Part shown: positions 35,082 through 46,030 of the stretch, piece by piece
How positions within the stretch are numbered: the first letter of the stretch is position 1
Layout: every line of letters begins with the position of its first letter
From: Platerodrilus igneus
Lineage: Eukaryota > Arthropoda > Insecta > Coleoptera > Lycidae
Reading direction: 5' to 3'
Assembly: GCA_036346225.1 (NCBI GenBank)
Contig: JARFIW010001104.1
Span: 5,358,001-5,422,000 of the forward strand
DNA length: 64,000 bases
Program-made: the position numbers and the translations under genes
Notes under the pieces: generated by a model
Told to the model about the DNA's origin: nothing
The model's input: the letters and a program-made list of their open reading frames with translations, nothing else
Databases searched by the model: none

Positions 35082-35370
35082 GAGGAAGTTTATAAAAAGA
35101 TAGGTGAAAAACCATGTATGTGGAAACAATTAAAGGTCAGGAGAGATAGAATGATAGTTAAGACATGAGGAACTATTTAGTAAGGTCTTAGATTATAGAC
35201 TACAAAATAAAAATAGAGTAGGAAGACCTAGACAAAGCTATATTAGTCAAATTATTAGAAATTTAGGTTGTGAAGGATATGTAGAACTTTTTAGATTAGC
35301 ACAGAATAGAAAAGAAGTTAGAGCTGCGTCAAACCGACCTTAAGTAAGGTCGAAAACAAAATGATGATGA
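35082..35370 (+). mobile_element. LINE-A 3' fragment, 5'-truncated
   Basis: It begins in the C-terminal codons (EEVYKKIGEKPCMWKQLKVRR) and runs to the hairpin and AAAACAAAATGATGATGA. A perfect 10-bp target duplication, TTATTTGAAT, lies at 35072-35081 and 35371-35380. This copy is the cleanest view of the LINE-A 3' terminus in the window. Confidence 0.95.
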
Positions 35371-35380
35371 TTATTTGAAT

Positions 35381-35969
35381 TGAAAGTTAAGTTACGCTAT
35401 GAATCACGTACAAACAGAAATAAATTTTAAAATAGCAATTGTAAAAATACCTCAAAATTATAATAACCTGTCTTCATTTGTTTTTCTTCTGCTTCCGTCG
35501 TGATCTTTTACAACTTTCCATTGCGATTTACAGTGATCTTTCTGCAATCTGTAGAGTACTTCAATGAATTCACAAAAAATGTATAAAAACTATTTAATTT
35601 TCACTCTTTCTATTGCTATAAATTGTACTGGCGCGCCCTATTGCACTGCCGATAAACTTTACAAAAAATAAACATTATTAAATTTATTGTTATTACAGAA
35701 TTCCTAGCGCTGAAAACATTTTTTCTGTCCGGGACGATGTCATTGTTATTACACCTAAAAAGAGAACGTAACATTCAAATTTAACCTTTAGAATTATCGT
35801 TTCAGAAACAAAATCTTAAATCGGAATTTTCTGTGTAATAAAAATCTATTCTGACACAACTCTATATTTTGTTGGAATAAATTAGCAATCTTTATGTGCA
35901 GAAAATTCTATACTGACCGAATTTTAACTGTAACAACACAAAATATTAATATATTTCAATTAGAAGAAT
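35381..35969. other. Unassigned AT-rich stretch
   Basis: No gene or repeat recognised. Confidence 0.3.
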
Positions 35970-36070
35970 TGTTACGTGCCAAAATCGGCACTAAACATTC
36001 TCAATTAAGTTTTAATTTGTAAGAATTTCGCGCCATAAATTTAAAAGGACGTGTGCGTATTTCCGTTGGA
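35970..36070 (+). repeat. U3 fragment related to the tRNA-Lys LTR
   Basis: TGTTACGTGCCAAAATCGGC...AAACATT, then TTTCGCGCCA and GTGCGTATTTCCGTT, follow the same order as the first 110 bp of the LTR at 40239. It is diverged. It ends abruptly at the start of the LINE-B module C copy. Confidence 0.65.
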
Positions 36071-36169
36071 TAAACAACTACAGGTGTTGGTTGCAACTAA
36101 TGTTGACTGTGCGAAAAGATATACTGGGGGAATTTGGCAGCCACAGGCTGTTTACTCCCCTTCACAACC

Positions 36170-36466
36170 TTACATTTGATTTTCCAATGCTCCACCCGAA
36201 GGTACTACATTGGTCAGGAAGCGAGTTTTTTACTTGGAAAATTTGGAATTTTGCCGAACCTTTGCTGTTGCAAGCAAGGTAGTGATCTTTAACGTGCATG
36301 ACAACAGTCACACACGGGACCTTCATTTTACCTCTCATCCGAACGAGGGTGTATTTTTGTGAAAAATGCTCGTCTAACATTTTTCAAGCGGACCGTGACG
36401 GGTTTCGAACACGGGACCTTGGGCGTAGTAGTCACACACATACCAACTACGCCACGGAGCCGCATG
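36170..36466 (-). mobile_element. tRNA-headed SINE, type 1, reverse (copy S5)
   Basis: Runs from TTACATTTGATTTTCCAATG to CACGGAGCCGC on the plus strand. Flanked on the left by CCCCTTCACAACC (36157-36169) and on the right by the related TGCCTTCAGAACC (36467-36479). Confidence 0.9.
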
Positions 36467-36479
36467 TGCCTTCAGAACC

Positions 36480-36777
36480 TAACATGTGATTTTTCAATGC
36501 TCCACCTAAATGTACTACATTGGCCAGGAAGCGAGTTTTTTTTTACCTGAAAAATTTGAAATTTTTGCCGAACCCTTGCTGTTCCAAGCACGGTAGGGAT
36601 TTTTAAAGTGCGTGACAACACTCACACACGGGGCCTCCATTTTAATTCTTATCCGAACGTGTGTGTTTTTGTGAAAAATGCTCGCCTAACATTTTTCAAG
36701 CGGACCGTGTCGAGATTCGAACCCGGTACCTTAGGCGCAGTAGTCACACACATACCACTACGCCACGGAGCCGCCTC
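36480..36777 (-). mobile_element. tRNA-headed SINE, type 1, reverse (copy S6)
   Basis: Second copy in the same orientation directly after S5. On its right lies CCCCTTCACAACC (36778-36790), the same target word as left of S5. Three copies of one target word separate two SINEs, which indicates successive insertion at the same site. Confidence 0.9.
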
Positions 36778-37290
36778 CCCCTTCACAACCACTAAATGTC
36801 GTAGAAATAGGGTATATAATTGTAAAACAATAGAAGGGGACCGAACTGCATCTAACAAGAAAGAACGACGCTTATGATCAAAGACAACAAGCATAGAAAC
36901 AAGAAGAAAATTGTTGAAAGCATAAGTGTGGAGCACAGCACAGTATGCCTATAAATACGTGCAGTTTGAAAAGCAGACGGAAAAACGGTAGTAGCTTTTT
37001 GGAATGTTGTGCTTCAAATGTATGAGGATGATAGCATAGACAGACAAAGTTAATAACAAATAAGTTATAGAAATAGTAGGGAAATAAAGATATCTGTGGA
37101 AAAAATAGGGTAAATGGAAAGGCAGAATACGTTCTAAGGCATTTTTGGGGAATAGTACGGGATATATTACAAGCAAAGATAGGAAAAACGAGGTAGATGC
37201 AGACCTAGATCAGATAGTGATAGATGCAGACTGTGCAAATTTCAGGGAAATGCGTAGGTTGGTCCAGGACTGAAGACCTAATGATGATGA

Positions 37291-39350
37291 CTACAAAGCG
37301 TTTGCCACAAAATAGGAGTTTTGCGATCTCCCTAAAGTTTCTACTTTAAAAACCGATCTGCTCAAAATAAATTTGAAACAATTATTCAATTTCTTTTTCA
37401 GCAGTGTAATGTGTACCGCTAACAATATGCAAGCTAATGCAAAACTATTTCAATTTGTGAGGTTATGTGTCAAACCCAGAGAATGATAGATAATTACTAG
37501 AAAACTTACAAAATTTTCAATTATATGACATACGAATCGTTTAAAATATATATGAAGTGTTTACTCAACGCGGTTTTTCTTGCCGTAATAAAGCATGCCA
37601 TGTGCGTTTCTCTATATTTCCCGCGAATTTTTAGCAGAATCCCTCGTATAGCTGTCTACATAACACATTTTTTTATCTATTTAATTTGTAGTTCAAGTTG
37701 TAATACCTTTAGTACATTTAAAACTATTAAAATGAGTACAGAGTACGGCAAATTAGAATTGTAATTTTTTGCATTGTAAAATTTGTAGTGGAAGACATTC
37801 ATCCGACCGAAAGCTTTCACAATCTTCACTGTGAATGTTCGTAAAAAGACCCTGTACACATCATCGATACATACAAATGGTTGATTTACAGTACAAATCC
37901 AGAAATACCTGTCGCATCACATCACCGGTTTTTATTATTACGGTTATGTTAACTTAGGACAAGTGGCCTGCTAGACACCACTTTAAGCTAATTTGTTCCT
38001 TTTCGGCGAGACTTTTAAAGGCTAAGAGCCAGTCACCTAAACTGGAATGGATCAAAGGCACACATGAATAAATATTTGTACGATACCTACAAAAAGTAAC
38101 TCGAAACAATTTATTTCTTCAAACCTTTTTCTGCCTCTTCAGTATGATCGGTTTGATAACGTCTAATAAGGATGATTGCAGGATGCCAATTTTCAGACGA
38201 TTTATCCTAACGAAAGAGAGCAAAAGTTGCACGCGAGAAGCAGTACAGTAGCCGCACGCGGGCACGTTTTCGAACCAAATGCTGCCAAAACAAATCATTA
38301 AAAATTTAATAATCGTGTCTGTCTGAAAATTATTATGTTCGAATCAAACGTTTTTGGAACAGCGTGCAGCTTTTGGGCAATTATTATTATTAGTAGTTGT
38401 ATTTAACCCCCTAAGGTTTTATGAAATTTTTGCATTTATTTAATTTTTGGCGCGGACTTGTACGTTTATGTGTGGTATGCCTGTAAGGTTTCAACTACTA
38501 CACGCAAACAGATTTAATTATTGAATAATATATAATGCAATTTAATAAAATTGGATTATAAGGAAATCAGATCCTAATGTATAAGATTTCTTGAGACAGA
38601 CTATCGATTAATTGAACTCGAACAAGTGCTGACTGACTATCTTGAAGAAGTTTACGGTTTACATATAATCAGTCGCGTGGTGATTAGTATTTATAACAAA
38701 TCCATCGGCATAATTTTATCCAGGAAGGCTATGTTATATAAAGTACCCTATTAATTCTTTCTCGGGGGAAATACATTCAGTTAATCGACAGCTCTCAAAG
38801 ACGAATTTAATGCTCCCATGAACTGGATTAATCGAAAAGTTAATACTAATAAAATTAAATTTAGCAAACATTTTTGTAAGTATAATGGCCACTTTGAAAT
38901 TAAGAAAGCTTTAAATTGTTAAAATGAGACTCCTAGCGAAAAAGAATTATAACAGCTAGCGCATTCCTCGGTGCAGTAACCATTCGTCTTACTTTAGTTT
39001 ATTATTAAACCTTTTATTCCTGTATTGATAAACATAGTTACATATACAGTGAGCTGAATTAGAAAAACATTACCATTTAAAAGTGTTAAGAATATATTCA
39101 CCTTTGGGTGACATTTACAGTTTCAAAATGGAAGGAAATGTAGAAATTCTGCCCGTGTGGAGGCAACTCGACCTGTCTCCTATGTATTCGCAGTGACAAA
39201 TGCTCACCCTAGTTTGTTTTTCAACCTGCCATTGGTTCTGTCAAAAATGCTTATTACTTGTAAATATTCAAACGGAACAGTAAACCTTCAGCTTCAGTAA
39301 TGGCATATCGTGTCACCTTTGCCACAGAAAGTTTAATACTGCGATACAAT
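37291..39350. other. Unassigned AT-rich stretch, 2 kb
   Basis: No supported gene. A 79-codon frame at 37525-37764 (+) and the opposite 37859-37677 frame are hydrophobic, low-complexity and lack motifs. No repeats shared with the rest of the window were noticed. Confidence 0.35.
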
Positions 39351-39497
39351 TCAAATTCCACATGGGAGAAAAACACGAGGTTGAAAATTATCCTCCACAA
39401 AAATATCACCTGTCTACGGAACAACTAGGGAACAGCCTTATTAAACAGAAATAGTGTACCCGTATTTTAAGGGAATCTCCAAGGGCGCAAAATTCTA
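39351..39497 (+). repeat. Left copy of the long target duplication of LINE-B B1
   Basis: Matches 44964-45107 along its length: CACCTGTC..CGGAACAACTAGG, GGAACAG.CTTATTAAACAGAAA, TTTTAAGGGAATCTCC. Divergence is about 15 percent with small indels. Confidence 0.85.
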
Positions 39498-40238
39498 ATC
39501 ACCATCCTTAGGTCTTCAGTCCTAGAACTGGTTGGACGCGTACCCTCATTGTTTCTTAGTCTGAACCAACCTACACATTTCCCTGAAATTTGCACAGTCT
39601 GCATCTATCACCATCTGTGTGCGATAGTCGAATCTCGATCTACCTCTACCTCTCTTTTCCTATCTCTGCTAGTAATATATCGCGTACTATTCTCTAAAAA
39701 TGGCTTAGAACGTATTTTGTCCATCTATTTCTCTTATTTTTTTCATTTTCCACAGCTATCATTATTCCTCTACTATTTCTACAAGTTATTTGTTATTAAC
39801 TTGTCTGTCCATGCTACCATCCTCATACATCTGAAGCACAACAATCCAAAAAGCTTCTATCTCGTTCTGTCTGCTTTTCCAACTGCCCCTTTTCATAGAC
39901 GTTCTGTGCTGTGCACACATATGCTTACAATTTTATTCTTATATCTATATTCGTTGTCTTTAAACATTGCTGCTGTTCTTTCTTGTTAGATGCAGTTCGG
40001 TCACCTTCTATTGTTTTAAAGTTATATACCTTATTTCCTGATATTCAGTGGTACGAGAAGGGGGTAAGCAGCCTTTGGCTGCCAAGTTCCCTCAGCACTT
40101 GAACCTTTAATAGTTAACAGTTTTTCCAATTTATCCTTTCGCACAATCAACATTAGTTGAAAATATTTCACAACCAGCGCCTGTAGTTGTTTATAATAAT
40201 CATCAGATTTAATAGCACTTATTTCTTCGTCATTAGGT

Positions 40239-41010
40239 TGTTACGTGCCAATCAAATTGGCCCTTAAACATTGTTTTAGGTTAATTGTGATGTGCGGAAG
40301 TTTCGCGCCACAATTTCAAAAGACTCGGGGCGCGTATTTCCGTTACGTCACAGTGCGTTTGCGCCAGATCGCGCGACGCGAGTGGGTTGGACGAATAACC
40401 TCGCGCCGACGTGTAAAAGACAAAAAGGGGGGACAAGTTTCCGTGACTCTCTGTAACGTGGCTTTTTGCCCGAACCTTCGAGTGAAGTGGACGTTTGAGT
40501 TATCGTATCGTGCCTTATCTTTATCTATTTAGATTTCCATGCTTGCTTGTCTTTGTTTGTTTGTCGCCCCTTATACCATGTTCCCGTCATTCCCTGCATA
40601 GGTAGAAGAAATTTGAAGTCACCTAGGCGAACCGTACTGTACGACCCTGGATGAACGAGCTCATGATTGCCGTAGCTGGTCCGAACGCTTTGGAAGAGCG
40701 TCGGGCGTACCATCTTTAACTACCTCAAAGGGGCCCTCTGTAGCCTGATGGACTTTAAGCCACTTTAACTCAATCCCGCCGGACGCCGGATTTCTGTGTG
40801 AGTACCCTCTTTGTTAATTTGTTCGCTGTATTATTTATTGTTTTAACTTTATATAAATTTCTGATTATTGCGCAATATAAATTGTGCATTGGTGACGTCA
40901 TTGGCAGATGAGCGCGCCCAAAATCTGTATAAGATTAGCGCTACCAACTGCCGATGGTGTCTAGTAAACCCCGCTTGCGGTGTTGTAATTATCGACGTTT
41001 AAATGTAAGA
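40239..41010 (+). repeat. LTR of a tRNA-Lys-primed retroelement
   Basis: About 772 bp from TGTTACG to TGTAAGA, which resembles the expected inverted end, 3 bp before the TGGCGCCC primer-binding site. It contains TATATAAATTT (about 40848-40858). The 5' 255 bp form the inverted arm. The 3' limit is approximate. Confidence 0.7.
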
Positions 41011-41013
41011 ATT

Positions 41014-41086
41014 TGGCGCCCAAAGTGGGGCTCGAACCCACGACCCTGAGGTTAAGAGTCTCATGCTCTACCGACTGAGCTAGCCG
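41014..41086 (-). tRNA. tRNA-Lys(CTT) sequence copied into a retroelement, not a normal gene
   Basis: Minus strand: D arm TAGCTCAGTCGGTAGAGC, anticodon loop CTCTTAA (anticodon CTT, Lys), T arm GTGGGTTCGAGCCCCAC and the 3' end down to GGGCG plus CCA (TGG at 41014-41016 on the plus strand). A encoded CCA is not expected in a nuclear tRNA gene but is expected in a primer copy. Identity to tRNA-Lys continues to nucleotide 4 and fails at nucleotides 2-3, where inverted U3 begins. One anticodon-stem base is also changed. A and B boxes remain, so residual Pol III transcription is possible. Confidence 0.8.
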
Positions 41087-41339
41087 TCCACTCCACTCGA
41101 AGGTTCGGGCAAAAAGCTACGTTACAGAGAGTCACGGAAACTTGTCCCTCCTTTTTGTCTTTTACACGTCGGCACGAGGTTATTCGTCCAACCCACTCGC
41201 GTCGCGCGATCTGGCGCAAACGCACTGTGACGTAACGGAAATACGCGCCCCGAGTCTTTTGAAATTGTAGCGCGAAACTTCCGCACATCACAATTAACCT
41301 AAAACAATGTTTAAGGGCCAATTTGATTGGCACGTAACA
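41085..41339 (-). repeat. Inverted U3 arm
   Basis: Reverse complement of 40239-40493 with only a few substitutions (for example CTCGTGCCGAC here against CTCGCGCCGAC). It meets the tRNA copy at a 2-bp shared CG (41085-41086). Confidence 0.9.
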
Positions 41340-41510
41340 AGGTATTACGTCTTGAAACAGGTTATACGTGTACCTCAGCTTATTTATGTTCTGAGCTAGC
41401 CTACAGCGTTCCCTGTATTTCTCACAACAGCCGATATACAGCTGAATTCCCTTCTATTGTTTTCTAATTATATGCTTTATTTCACCGAGATTCAGTGGTA
41501 TGTGAAGGGG

Positions 41511-41803
41511 AGGCGGCGGCGTAGTGGTATGTGTGCGACTACTACGCCCAAGGTCCCGGGTTTGAATCCCGACACGGTCCGCTTGAAAAATGATAGGCGA
41601 GCATTTTTCACAAAAATACTCCCTCGCGCGGATGAGAGGTAAAATGGAGGTCCCGTGTGTGTGTGTTGCTACGCACGTTAAAGATCCCTACCTTGCTTGG
41701 AACAGCAAGGGTTCGGCAAAATTCCAAATTTTCCAGGTAAAAAAACTCGCTTCTTGGCCAATGTAGTACCTTCGGGTGGAGTATTTGAAAATCACATGTA
41801 AGG
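41511..41803 (+). mobile_element. tRNA-headed SINE, type 1 (copy S7)
   Basis: Head AGGCGGCGGCGTAGTGGTATG, B box GGGTTTGAATCCCGACACGG, body with CACGTTAAAGATCCC and an end near CACATGTAAGG. Flanking GTGAAGGGG (41502-41510) and GTGAAGGTG (41807-41815) mark the target, the same GTGAAGGG word used in other module copies. Confidence 0.9.
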
Positions 41804-41936
41804 TAGGTGAAGGTGGTTAAGCAACCTGTGGCTGCCAAAGATCCTCAACACTTAGACATTTACCTTTCGCACAATTAACATTAGTTGAGAATATTGCAAA
41901 ACCAATGTCTGTAATTGTGTATAATAGTCACCATGT

Positions 41937-44514
41937 TTAAATACAGTTATTATTTTTGTTATTAGTTTTTCTATCTTGCGACTGGTTGGAAGCGTACCTC
42001 CATTGATTTCTATTCAGAGCTAGCCTACACATTTCCATGAAATTCTCACAGCCTGCATCTTTCACTATCTGTGTGCAGTAGTCTAACCTAGGTCTACCTC
42101 TACTTCTCTTTTGTCCTATATCTGCTTCTATTATTTTCCGCACTATTCCCTTATGTCTTAGTATGTGGCCTATCATCATACCTCTCCTGTTTTTTTTACT
42201 GTTTTCTACATATTTCTTTCTTCCCCTACCATTTCTAGTACCTCTTTGTTCTCAACTTTGTCTGTCCATGATATCTTCATCATACGTCTATTGCACCGCA
42301 TTTCAAAGGCTTCTTGTCTGCTTCTCCTACTATCCAGGCGTTACAGCCGTATAGTGCTGTGCTCAACACATATGCTTTAAGCAATCTTTTACTTGTTTCT
42401 ATGTTTGTTGTTTTTAAACACAGTAGTTGCTTTTTCTTGTTAAATGTAGCCCGACCTTGTGCTAATCTTTTTTTTATATTTTTTGTGCTTTTCCCATCTT
42501 GCGTTATTTGGCTTCTTAGGTAGCAGAAATCCTTAACCTCTTGTAAGTTTGTGTTACCTATTTGTATTCTTGTTTTTGATTTATTTTCTCCTCCGTTGCA
42601 TACTAGTACTTTAGTTTTAGCTTTGTTAATTTTTATACCGTATCTCTCTGTTAAAACCGTTTCAATTTCATTAAGAGCAGCTTCTAACTCTTCCTTGGTA
42701 AATACTAATACCGCTATATCATCTGCAAATCTAAGCACATGAATTTTTTGTCCCTGCATATTAATTCCAAATGTTTTTCAGTATTCATTGCCTCTTCTAC
42801 GTACAAGTTAAAAATTAATGGTGATAAGGCACATCCCTGTCTCACCCCTTGCCTAATATTTACTTCTCTACTTTTTTGCTCTAATTCCGCTGTTTGCTCT
42901 TTATATAAGAAATGTGCCTGCGTCTATCTTTAAAACTCATTCCAATCATTTTGAGTATTTCGAACATTTTTTTCCATTTTAAATTGTCGAATGCTTTTTC
43001 CATATCTACAAACCCTATATACATGCTTTCCCCCTGTATATTGTTTTCTCCATTATCATCCTCGGAGCTAAAATAGCCTCCCGTGTTCCCCTGTTTCGCC
43101 TAAACCCAAATTGATCTTCTCCTAGTATTTCTTCAGCTCGTTTTTCCACTCGTCTTAGTACAATTCTAGTTAATATTTTAGCACGTGTGCTGTCTAACTA
43201 GTGTTCAAAAATTTTTACATCTATCCGCGCATCTTTTTTTTTTGGTGTAGTTACTATGATGTGACGTTTGACATCTTTGGGTATCTCGCCTGTTTTATAC
43301 ATATAGCTTACAAGTCGGAAGAGACGTTCTGTTACTGCTTGTCCAGCGGCTTTTAGGGTTTCTGCTTACACCTTATCTATACCCGACACCTTACCATTTT
43401 TCAGACTCTTTAAGGCTAACTCAAACCCATATCTAATTATAGGATATCTCAAGTCGTCATTTTCAATGTCAGATTCCTGTTCTAATGCTGCTCCACTCCT
43501 GCATATAAATTCCCTATATTCCTGCCATCTAAGTACTTTATCTACTTTTTCTATAATGACGTCCCGCATCCTTTATATTTTTGCTATATGGTTTTATATC
43601 CCTAAAATTCTAATTAATTTGTATGTTTCGTCTGTCTTTCCTATTTCCATCTTAGTTTGTACCTATTTGTACTTTTCATCGATCCATTGTGCTTTAGCTT
43701 TCCTGCATTTGCGAATAATTTCCCATTTTATGGCTTTGTATCTCTGTTTTTCCGTTTCGTCTGATCTATTTTTATATTTTCGTCTTTCTTCTATTAAATT
43801 TAGGATATCCTTCGTTATCCATGGTTTCTTATTTTCCTTTTGTGTATACCCCAAAAAATCTTTGATCCCCATGTCTAAGCTGGATTTAATGTTATTTCTT
43901 TCTGTTTCTACTTCCTTAGTATAAGAAATTTTCCCGATATCTTTCAGTAATTCATTTGGCTTTTTTTTCAAATCTTTCGTGAACATCTTTATCTTTCAGC
44001 TTCTCAAAGTCAAAGTGCCCTTTTCCGTTCTTCATTTTCAGATTTTTAAATTCAATAGCGGCCCTCATAATTACGGTTTCGTGGTCAGTGTCTATATCTG
44101 CTTCTGGGTAGCTTCTACAGTCTTTTGCTTGATTTCTAAACCGATGTCTAACAAGTATGTAGTCTATTTGATGTCTTCGATATCTTTGAAGATGGCCTCT
44201 ACCTCTTCCTCACTGTAACTAGAGGTGTGCATGTATACTTGTATGATTACTGTATTTACTGGTTTAGATTCTAATCTAACTATGAGTACTCTTTCGTTCT
44301 TTTGTAAGTAGTTTTCTACACGTCGTCCTATCTTTTTTCGCATAACTATCCCCACACCCGAATTTCCTTCCACTGATCCTGTATGAATTACCCTAAAGTT
44401 TGCACTCCAAAAATCCCCCGGCTCTGGCCACCGAACTTCGCTGATCCCTACTATGTCTAGTGATAACCTATCCAGTTCGAGTTTCAGGTTCTCTAACTTA
44501 CCTACTTGTTTCAT
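41937..44514 (-). pseudogene. LINE-B B1 endonuclease-reverse transcriptase, broken
   Basis: Endonuclease N-terminus at 44514-44164 (LDIVGISEVRWPEPGDFW, VIIQVYMHTSSYSEEE) is joined at about 44160 directly to VRHRF-type residues, so the core with GDFN is deleted. Linker 43986-43663 contains CRKAKAQWIDE; RT start 43569-43366 has LKSLKNGKVSGIDKV. The piece 42759-42280 has LRFADDIAVL (catalytic FADD intact) and FCYLRSQITQDGKS. The C-terminal piece is 42179-41937. Frameshifts separate all of these. Confidence 0.9.
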
Positions 44515-44963
44515 TCTTCTGACAATTCACGCTCCGACTCGCAGAATGTTCACGGACCTTTTTCATACTTTCGGATCACATCCTCCGAAGTAGTCCCCTC
44601 TCGGAGATCCAAATGGGAGACTATTTAACCTCGGGAATTTTTTACCCATATGATGCCATCATGTTTAGTAACAATTTCTGTACTCAGTGTACTTGGGAGG
44701 TAATGTGGTGGTTTCGCGTTGCCTTCCACATCGCAGTAGTGTGTCTTAGAATGTTATACCGACCCCTATGGTCTCTGCCACTCTAAGTACCGAAAAAGCT
44801 GCTGCCCTCTTTCGGGGATCTGTCTTAGTCTGGTTCCTCACTAAAAACCCCACTAATTTGGTTAAATCTAAAGTTCGGCTCTTTAGTTCATTGAAACACG
44901 CAAGCCACTGTACCTGTTCTAGTCTTTTAGAACTTCGTCAAGGTGCAAGTCCGTTCAAAATGG

Positions 44964-45107
44964 TCAAAATCTACATGGGAAAAATACAAGGATGAAAATT
45001 AGTCTCCACAAAAAATCACCTGTCCATGGAACAACTAGGGAACAGTCTTATTAAACAGAAACTACCTACCCGCGTTTTAAGGGAATCTCCAAAGGCTCAA
45101 AATTCTC
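44964..45107 (+). repeat. Right copy of the long target duplication of LINE-B B1
   Basis: Partner of 39351-39497. It runs straight into the third-lineage LINE fragment, so it represents the original host sequence on the right side. Confidence 0.85.
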
Positions 45108-46025
45108 AGCAGCCACAAAATGGTCTGGACCACTGAATAATTGAGCTAAGAAAAATGACAGAATCATAAACGGCGCTCTTGATTTTCGCTTCGTACTCCC
45201 CGTGTCTCCCAAAAGGGAAGAGTACTCTGGCCCGTCTTGTCAACGAAAATATTAATCAAATCAGTAATAATTACTCTACCTTTAAAAAGCACCGCTTTCC
45301 TAAAAAATAGTGGCCTCAAAGAAGGCCGAAACAGACATTAGTGGAACCTTAAAAATTCTGTCAACATCAGACACTTTGGCACTGGCTACTCTAGAAACTT
45401 ACAACAAATTATTGACAAAACACCCAGTTCCTTCACCTCCTCTGATTCTTCCTGAACGTCCTTATGATGATCACTGCCTACTAGGCGTAGAGCGTAGACG
45501 AGAAGCAAGTTCGATATGCTATCTCTAACTTCCCCAACGGATCAAAACCTGGAATTAATGGCCGGCACCCACAGAATTAAAAAAAAAAATCTGCTCTTAA
45601 GGGAATGGAGACGCTACTTCTTGACTTTGGATCACTCTTAACTACTTCTGCAACTTTATACTTGCTGTGAAAGTGCACCCTGAAATTACGCCCATTTTCT
45701 ACGGTGCTATCCTTTGCGTCGTAAACAAAAAACTGTAGGAATGCGCCCCATTGCAGTTGAAAATACTCTGCGACGATTAATGCCTAAATTGTCCAGTTTT
45801 TTCATCGCGTCCCGTTTGGAGAGTACTTAAGACCAACTCAATTAGGATTTGTCTTGAAGCAGGAGTGCAAATCAATCATTCACGAAGCTAAAGCTCTGTT
45901 GGCAGCCAACACTGAATCGAGAAAAATGAAGCTAAAAATTGATATTAGTAATGGTTTCAACACGATAAACGTAGACACAATTCTAGACTGCATTAAATTT
46001 TGCACCTTCGGAATTTTTTCCTTCC
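44964..46025 (+). mobile_element. Third-lineage LINE fragment, RT region, decayed (P1)
   Basis: From about 45150 broken frames show ISNNYSTFKKHRFP, DISGTLKILSTSDTLA and KHPVPSPP, then VENTLRRLMPKLS, LGFVLKQECKSIIHEAK and KLKIDISNGFNTINVD. The last is a decayed RT motif A. This order occurs in an invertebrate LINE lineage clearly different from LINE-A and LINE-B. It ends at a reverse SINE near 46025. Coding capacity is lost. Confidence 0.7.
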
Positions 46026-46030
46026 TTTGG

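Larger units (their letters stand above)
36071..37290 (+). mobile_element. LINE-B module C copy (C2) with two SINEs
   Basis: It starts TAAACAACTACAGGTGTTGGTTG, contains TTTGGCAGCCACAGGCTG, two reverse SINEs (36170-36777), then AAATAGGGTATATAATTGTAAAACAATAG. Decayed RT C-terminal coding follows, and the end is GACTGAAGACCTAATGATGATGA. It matches the 3'-most module of B1-B3 on the opposite strand. No open product remains. Confidence 0.8.
40239..41339 (+). mobile_element. Palindromic LTR-tRNA(Lys)-inverted U3 insertion
   Basis: The unit starts TGTTACGTGCC and ends GGCACGTAACA, flanked by AGGT at 40235-40238 and 41340-41343. The host sequence reads continuously across the site in related copies (about 59030). 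The first 255 bp (40239-40493) reappear inverted at 41085-41339. Between them are the rest of an LTR, to about 41010, and a DNA copy of tRNA-Lys in primer-binding-site orientation. Neither gag nor pol is present. The structure fits an aberrant reverse-transcription product inserted by an integrase that recognised two U3 ends. Confidence 0.85.
39498..44963 (-). mobile_element. LINE-B copy B1 (RTE-like, with modules D and C)
   Basis: Minus-strand order: 5' UTR (44955-44520), endonuclease with an internal deletion, RT and C-terminal domain ending WRYASNQSQD (about 41960), module D (41935-40050, carrying SINE S7 and the LTR palindrome) and terminal module C (to 39498). B2 and B3 show the same B-D-C order. 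Without insertions it is about 4.1 kb. It lies between direct repeats of about 145 bp and interrupts a third LINE lineage. Confidence 0.85.

Noticed and set aside
37525..37859. Overlapping 60-79 codon frames on both strands in the 37-39 kb stretch
   Set aside because: Low complexity, no motifs, no supporting context.
42163..43924. Several long plus-strand hydrophobic frames, for example 43466-43924
   Set aside because: They are complements of LINE-B coding sequence. Lys/Glu-rich minus-strand protein gives Phe/Leu/Ser-rich shadows.
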